Shown: piece after piece, positions 6,276 through 8,293 of the stretch
How the letters are laid out: each line of letters opens with the position of its first letter
Position numbering within the stretch: the first letter of the stretch is position 1
Source: Verrucomicrobiota bacterium
Lineage (GTDB): Bacteria > Verrucomicrobiota > Verrucomicrobiia > Chthoniobacterales > UBA10450
DNA: 8,293 nt
Assembly (NCBI GenBank): GCA_003219995.1
Contig: QHRC01000119.1
Location: 1 to 8,293 of the forward strand
Reading direction: 5' to 3'
The notes under the pieces: model-generated
What the model was told of the DNA's origin: nothing
The model's input: the letters and a program-made list of their open reading frames with translations, nothing else
Databases searched by the model: none
Program-made: the position numbers and the translations under genes

Positions 6276-6681
6276 AGCGGCGGCGGCGTTTGCTCGATTT
6301 CTTACGCGCGCGCGATTTCCGTGAGCGAGACTTTCCGAGACGTCTTCCCGTTCCCTTCGCCGACTTGGAAAGCAGACGACGCCGTTTTGTCGATTTCGAT
6401 TTTTTCGCAGCTTTCCGGGGCTTAGAAGATTTCTTGGCTGCAACGCTCCTCGCTTTGCGTCTGCGCGGTTTCGCTTTCGGGAAGATAGTTTGGCCGCGGG
6501 CCGCCGCCCTTCCCGCAAAAGCACCAACGACTCCGCCTACGACCGCGCCGACTGGGCCTGCGACGCTTCCGATCGCAGCACCGGTTACAGCGCCAGCCGT
6601 TTGCTTTGAAATTCCCGGGATCTGGATATCCTCCGATGATTGCGCTCTCTCTCTTTTTTGTGCGTCTGATTCGTCAGCCAT
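6274..6681 (-). CDS. Small basic protein: glycine-zipper segment plus histone-H1-like Lys/Arg-rich tail
   Basis: The 135-residue frame starts at ATG 6681; AAGGAG (6698-6693) lies 11 bases upstream, and an in-frame TTG at 6690 would sit too close to it. Three parts are visible. Residues 1-28 are acidic to neutral and polar. Residues 29-60 (AGAVTGAAIGSVAGPVGAVV...) show small-residue GxxxG/AxxxG spacing like a glycine zipper, able to insert in or associate with membranes or pack helix to helix. Residues 69-135 are almost only Lys, Arg, Ser and Ala and end KRRRR. The tail resembles bacterial histone-H1-like proteins (for example chlamydial Hc1/Hc2 and other AAK/SKR tails) and should bind DNA or RNA. 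I do not recognise a named family and infer only nucleic-acid binding, possibly linking it to a membrane. It lies downstream of the RRM gene on the same strand and converges with tRNA-Tyr. Confidence 0.7.
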   Translation of the reverse strand: MADESDAQKRERAQSSEDIQIPGISKQTAGAVTGAAIGSVAGPVGAVVGGVVGAFAGRAAARGQTIFPKAKPRRRKARSVAAKKSSKPRKAAKKSKSTKRRRLLSKSAKGTGRRLGKSRSRKSRARKKSSKRRRR

Positions 6682-6696
6682 AAATTGCAAAGCTCC

Positions 6697-6728
6697 TTCC
6701 CTTTTGTTCGGTTGTCATCAAAAGGGAA
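6697..6728 (-). promoter_or_regulatory. Perfect 10-bp inverted repeat abutting the ribosome-binding site of the basic protein
   Basis: TTCCCTTTTG and CAAAAGGGAA are exact reverse complements around a 12-base spacer (6707-6718). In the minus-strand mRNA the 3' arm runs straight into GGAG, so two bases of the AAGGAG Shine-Dalgarno lie in the stem and the rest touches it. It could be an mRNA hairpin limiting ribosome access or a DNA operator. No T-run follows on either strand, so it is not an obvious terminator. Confidence 0.55.
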
Positions 6729-6803
6729 TTCGCACGCCGAGCCTATCGCAGCCGTCCGGGAAGGGTTTTCCGAGAAATTAGTGCCTGGTCTCAACCAAGC
6801 AGC

Positions 6804-6816
6804 GCCGAATGTCGGC
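6804..6816 (-). terminator. Short hairpin after the RRM gene stop
   Basis: GCCGA/TCGGC forms a 5-bp stem with a three-base loop, one base past the TAA at 6818-6820. No proper U-run follows, so it may be only a weak 3' end structure. Transcription could continue into the basic-protein gene, since 6682-6803 shows no better stop signal. Confidence 0.25.
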
Positions 6817-6817
6817 T

Positions 6818-7168
6818 TTAGTGGCCGCGCCTTTGCCCACCATCACGGCGTCCGCCGCCGTAGCCCCCTCCACCACCATAACCACCCCGTCCACCACCGC
6901 CACCACCCGGTGGCCGCGGCTCACGGGGCCGGGCTTCATTCACCGTCAAAGCTCGGCCATCTACCGTTTTGCCATTAACTTGGGTGATGGCATTCTGAGC
7001 TTCTTGTTCGGAGCCCATCGTCACAAACGCAAATCCGCGGGATTTGCCTGTGAATTTGTCCTGCATGAGCGTCACTTCCTGCACTGTACCAGCCTGCGCG
7101 AAAAGCTCCTGCAGCTCGTTCTCGGTCGTGTTGAAGGAAAGATTTCCTACGTATAATTTAGTTCCCAT
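6818..7168 (-). CDS. RRM-domain RNA-binding protein with glycine/arginine-rich tail
   Basis: A complete 116-residue protein. One RNA-recognition motif fills residues 1-80. RNP2 is LYVGNL at 5-10 and RNP1 is KSRGFAFV at 42-49, including the aromatic residues that stack on RNA bases (Tyr6, Phe46, Phe48). The tail from about 88 is glycine-rich with interspersed Arg and Tyr (GGYGGG, GGRRDGG), like eukaryotic glycine-rich RNA-binding proteins and cyanobacterial Rbp proteins. Such bacterial proteins are cytoplasmic single-stranded RNA binders, often induced by cold. The start ATG 7168 fits the conserved MxxKLYVGNLS opening; no Shine-Dalgarno precedes it. The 5' region instead carries a long inverted repeat that reaches the start codon. 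The low-complexity tail may favour self-association, which I infer from composition only. Confidence 0.95.
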   Translation of the reverse strand: MGTKLYVGNLSFNTTENELQELFAQAGTVQEVTLMQDKFTGKSRGFAFVTMGSEQEAQNAITQVNGKTVDGRALTVNEARPREPRPPGGGGGGRGGYGGGGGYGGGRRDGGQRRGH

Positions 7169-7169
7169 T

Positions 7170-7242
7170 GAGTTTATTGTGGAAAACGCCGCTAGGTCAC
7201 TGTTCCCGCTTATCGGATTTCAAATCGCCACTGAATAAACTC
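7170..7242 (-). promoter_or_regulatory. Candidate 5'-UTR hairpin covering the translation start of the RRM gene
   Basis: In the minus-strand transcript GAGTTTATT (7242-7234) pairs perfectly with AATAAACTC (7178-7170). After a two-base bulge, GTGG (7231-7228) pairs with CCAC (7182-7179), for 13 pairs in all around a 45-base loop. The 3' arm ends one base before ATG 7168. The loop can hold a smaller hairpin GATT-TGA-AATC (7226-7216). The stem is mostly A-U, so it could open with temperature or upon protein binding. It is only in the mRNA if transcription starts upstream of 7242. Confidence 0.45.
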
Positions 7243-7290
7243 CAACTGACAATCCACCAACTTCCGAGCTCCGTTTCCGTTTCGGCCTCA

Positions 7291-7319
7291 TTAGTAAAGT
7301 GCCTTTTTTCAGAAAGCAA
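7291..7319 (-). promoter_or_regulatory. Tentative promoter for the RRM gene
   Basis: On the minus strand TTGCTT (7319-7314) and TACTAA (7296-7291) have a 17-bp spacer, but each matches the consensus at only about half the positions. It would give a leader of about 115 bases that contains the whole inverted repeat. This is the best pair I found in the AT-richer 7169-7351 spacer; no clear promoter was found there for the divergent ketosynthase gene. Confidence 0.25.
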
Positions 7320-7351
7320 CATCAAATCGAGGGTCAATTGGACATATTAAA

Positions 7352-8293
7352 ATGACCAGATCCGCCGCGTTAAACGGAAAAAGTCATCCGGCCCGCGTTG
7401 CGGTCGTAGCCGCAGGAATAATCAGCCCGCTGGGTTGCGGATTGGCTGAGACGCTCGAGTCGCTGCGGGCAGCGCGCGACTGCATCACGCCGGTCACAAG
7501 ATTCCCAGTGGATCGATGCCGATGCAAGACCGCCGGCCAAGTCCCGGACGAACGCCTCATCGTCAGGGGAAATGGACGGCGCGGACAACGTCTGCATCGG
7601 GCCTCACACATGATGATTACGGCTTTGGAGGAAGCGCTCGCACAAGATCGACAATTCGAGCCGGAATTGACCGTCGTGGGCACGACCAGCGGCGGCATGA
7701 GCTACGGGGAGGATTATTATCGAGCGTTACATCGGCATGATGATTTGCGACGCTCCCCTACTTGGATTGCAAATTATCCACCGCAAAAGGCGGTAATTGA
7801 CGCGCAGGAAGCATTTGGCATATCCGCGCCTTGCGAAGTGATTGCCAACGCCTGCGCTTCCGGCACAAACGCCATCGGCCACGGCTTCGAGTGCGTCCGC
7901 TCGGGACGGTATCAGCGCATCTTAACTGGCGGTTATGACGCACTCTCCGAATTGGTTTTTGTCGGCTTCGATTCACTGCAAGCTTCAACGCCAGAGAAAT
8001 GTCGCCCGTTCGATCGACATCGCACCGGGATGGTCCTCGGAGAAGGCGCCGCGATTCTCGCTTTGGAAAATTTCGAGGCGGCGCGCGCGCGGGGTGCGGC
8101 AATCCTCGCAGAAATAATCGGCTACGGCATCTCGACCGATAACTTCCATCTCACCCAACCGAATCCCTCCGGAAGTGGAGCGCGGCAAGCGATGGAGCGG
8201 GCTCTCGAGAGCGCGCGGCTTGCCGCCGACGCGGTTGATTACATCAACGCACATGGAACGGCTACTCCGTTCAACGACGCAGCTGAGGGCAAA
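7352..8293 (+). CDS. Beta-ketoacyl-ACP synthase (KAS II/FabF-like), 3' end cut by window edge
   Basis: From ATG 7352 the frame is open for 314 codons to the right edge. Seen: the thiolase-fold opening VAVVAAGIISPLGCG (16-30), GTTSGGMSYGE (110-120), the nucleophile Cys168 in NACASGTNAIGHG, the gating-loop region PFDRHRTGMVLGEGAA (219-233), and the first catalytic histidine His301 in INAHGTATPFNDAAE. The second histidine (GHTxGAAG in relatives) lies beyond the window. These enzymes condense malonyl-ACP with acyl-ACP in fatty-acid, polyunsaturated-fatty-acid, aryl-polyene or polyketide synthesis. The N-terminus is about ten residues longer than housekeeping FabF. The 51-82 region (VDRCRC..., Arg-rich) also differs from FabF, so a specialised, secondary-metabolism KAS is possible. 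ATG 7352 has no good Shine-Dalgarno (GAGGG is 18 bases upstream). It is divergent from the RRM gene. Confidence 0.92.
   Translation, partial: MTRSAALNGKSHPARVAVVAAGIISPLGCGLAETLESLRAARDCITPVTRFPVDRCRCKTAGQVPDERLIVRGNGRRGQRLHRASHMMITALEEALAQDRQFEPELTVVGTTSGGMSYGEDYYRALHRHDDLRRSPTWIANYPPQKAVIDAQEAFGISAPCEVIANACASGTNAIGHGFECVRSGRYQRILTGGYDALSELVFVGFDSLQASTPEKCRPFDRHRTGMVLGEGAAILALENFEAARARGAAILAEIIGYGISTDNFHLTQPNPSGSGARQAMERALESARLAADAVDYINAHGTATPFNDAAEGK

Noticed and set aside
6290..6781. Plus-strand 163-codon frame antisense to the basic protein
   Set aside because: Arg/Lys-rich genes leave long open antisense frames. The minus frame has a good ribosome-binding site and a coherent composition, while the plus frame has neither.
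6837..6912. Repetitive CCACCA-rich stretch as a tandem repeat or CRISPR-like element
   Set aside because: It encodes the glycine-rich tail of the RRM protein on the minus strand; low-complexity coding explains it.
7384..7698. Minus-strand frames within the ketosynthase gene
   Set aside because: The plus frame carries the ketosynthase Cys and His motifs without a break; the minus frames are shadows.

Overview
The window looks like chromosomal DNA of a free-living Gram-negative bacterium with fairly high GC. My best guess is a soil or freshwater Verrucomicrobiota member or relative. The guess rests on an MqnD-type futalosine-pathway menaquinone enzyme, a short RRM RNA-binding protein with a glycine/arginine tail, weak Shine-Dalgarno signals and frequent non-ATG starts. 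It is an inference from gene content, not a taxonomic proof. I see no phage, insertion sequence, CRISPR array, toxin-antitoxin pair or defence island.

Left part (1-3610), all minus strand, reads as one operon in transcription order. It begins with a chromosomal-type parB without a neighbouring parA. Next come a lipoprotein-type M28 metallopeptidase resembling glutaminyl cyclases and a parvulin-type peptidyl-prolyl isomerase broken by a one-base frameshift. Last is a beta-hydroxyacid dehydrogenase that runs off the left edge. The second and third genes overlap by the four bases GTGA. Both are predicted to act on or at exported proteins.

Middle part (3611-6241): a 109-bp divergent spacer separates parB from mqnD (plus strand). 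Converging on mqnD is a small one-helix membrane protein (minus strand) with a plausible leaderless promoter. Diverging from that is a PLP-dependent DegT/DnrJ/EryC1/StrS sugar aminotransferase, followed by a tRNA-Tyr(GTA) with its own promoter.

Right part (6242-8293): two minus-strand genes encode small nucleic-acid-binding proteins. One has a glycine-zipper segment and a long Lys/Arg-rich histone-H1-like tail; the other is an RRM protein. Each has a long inverted repeat just upstream of its start codon, placed where an mRNA hairpin could control translation. This is the most interesting structure not explained by ordinary gene calls. A beta-ketoacyl-ACP synthase (plus strand) then runs off the right edge.
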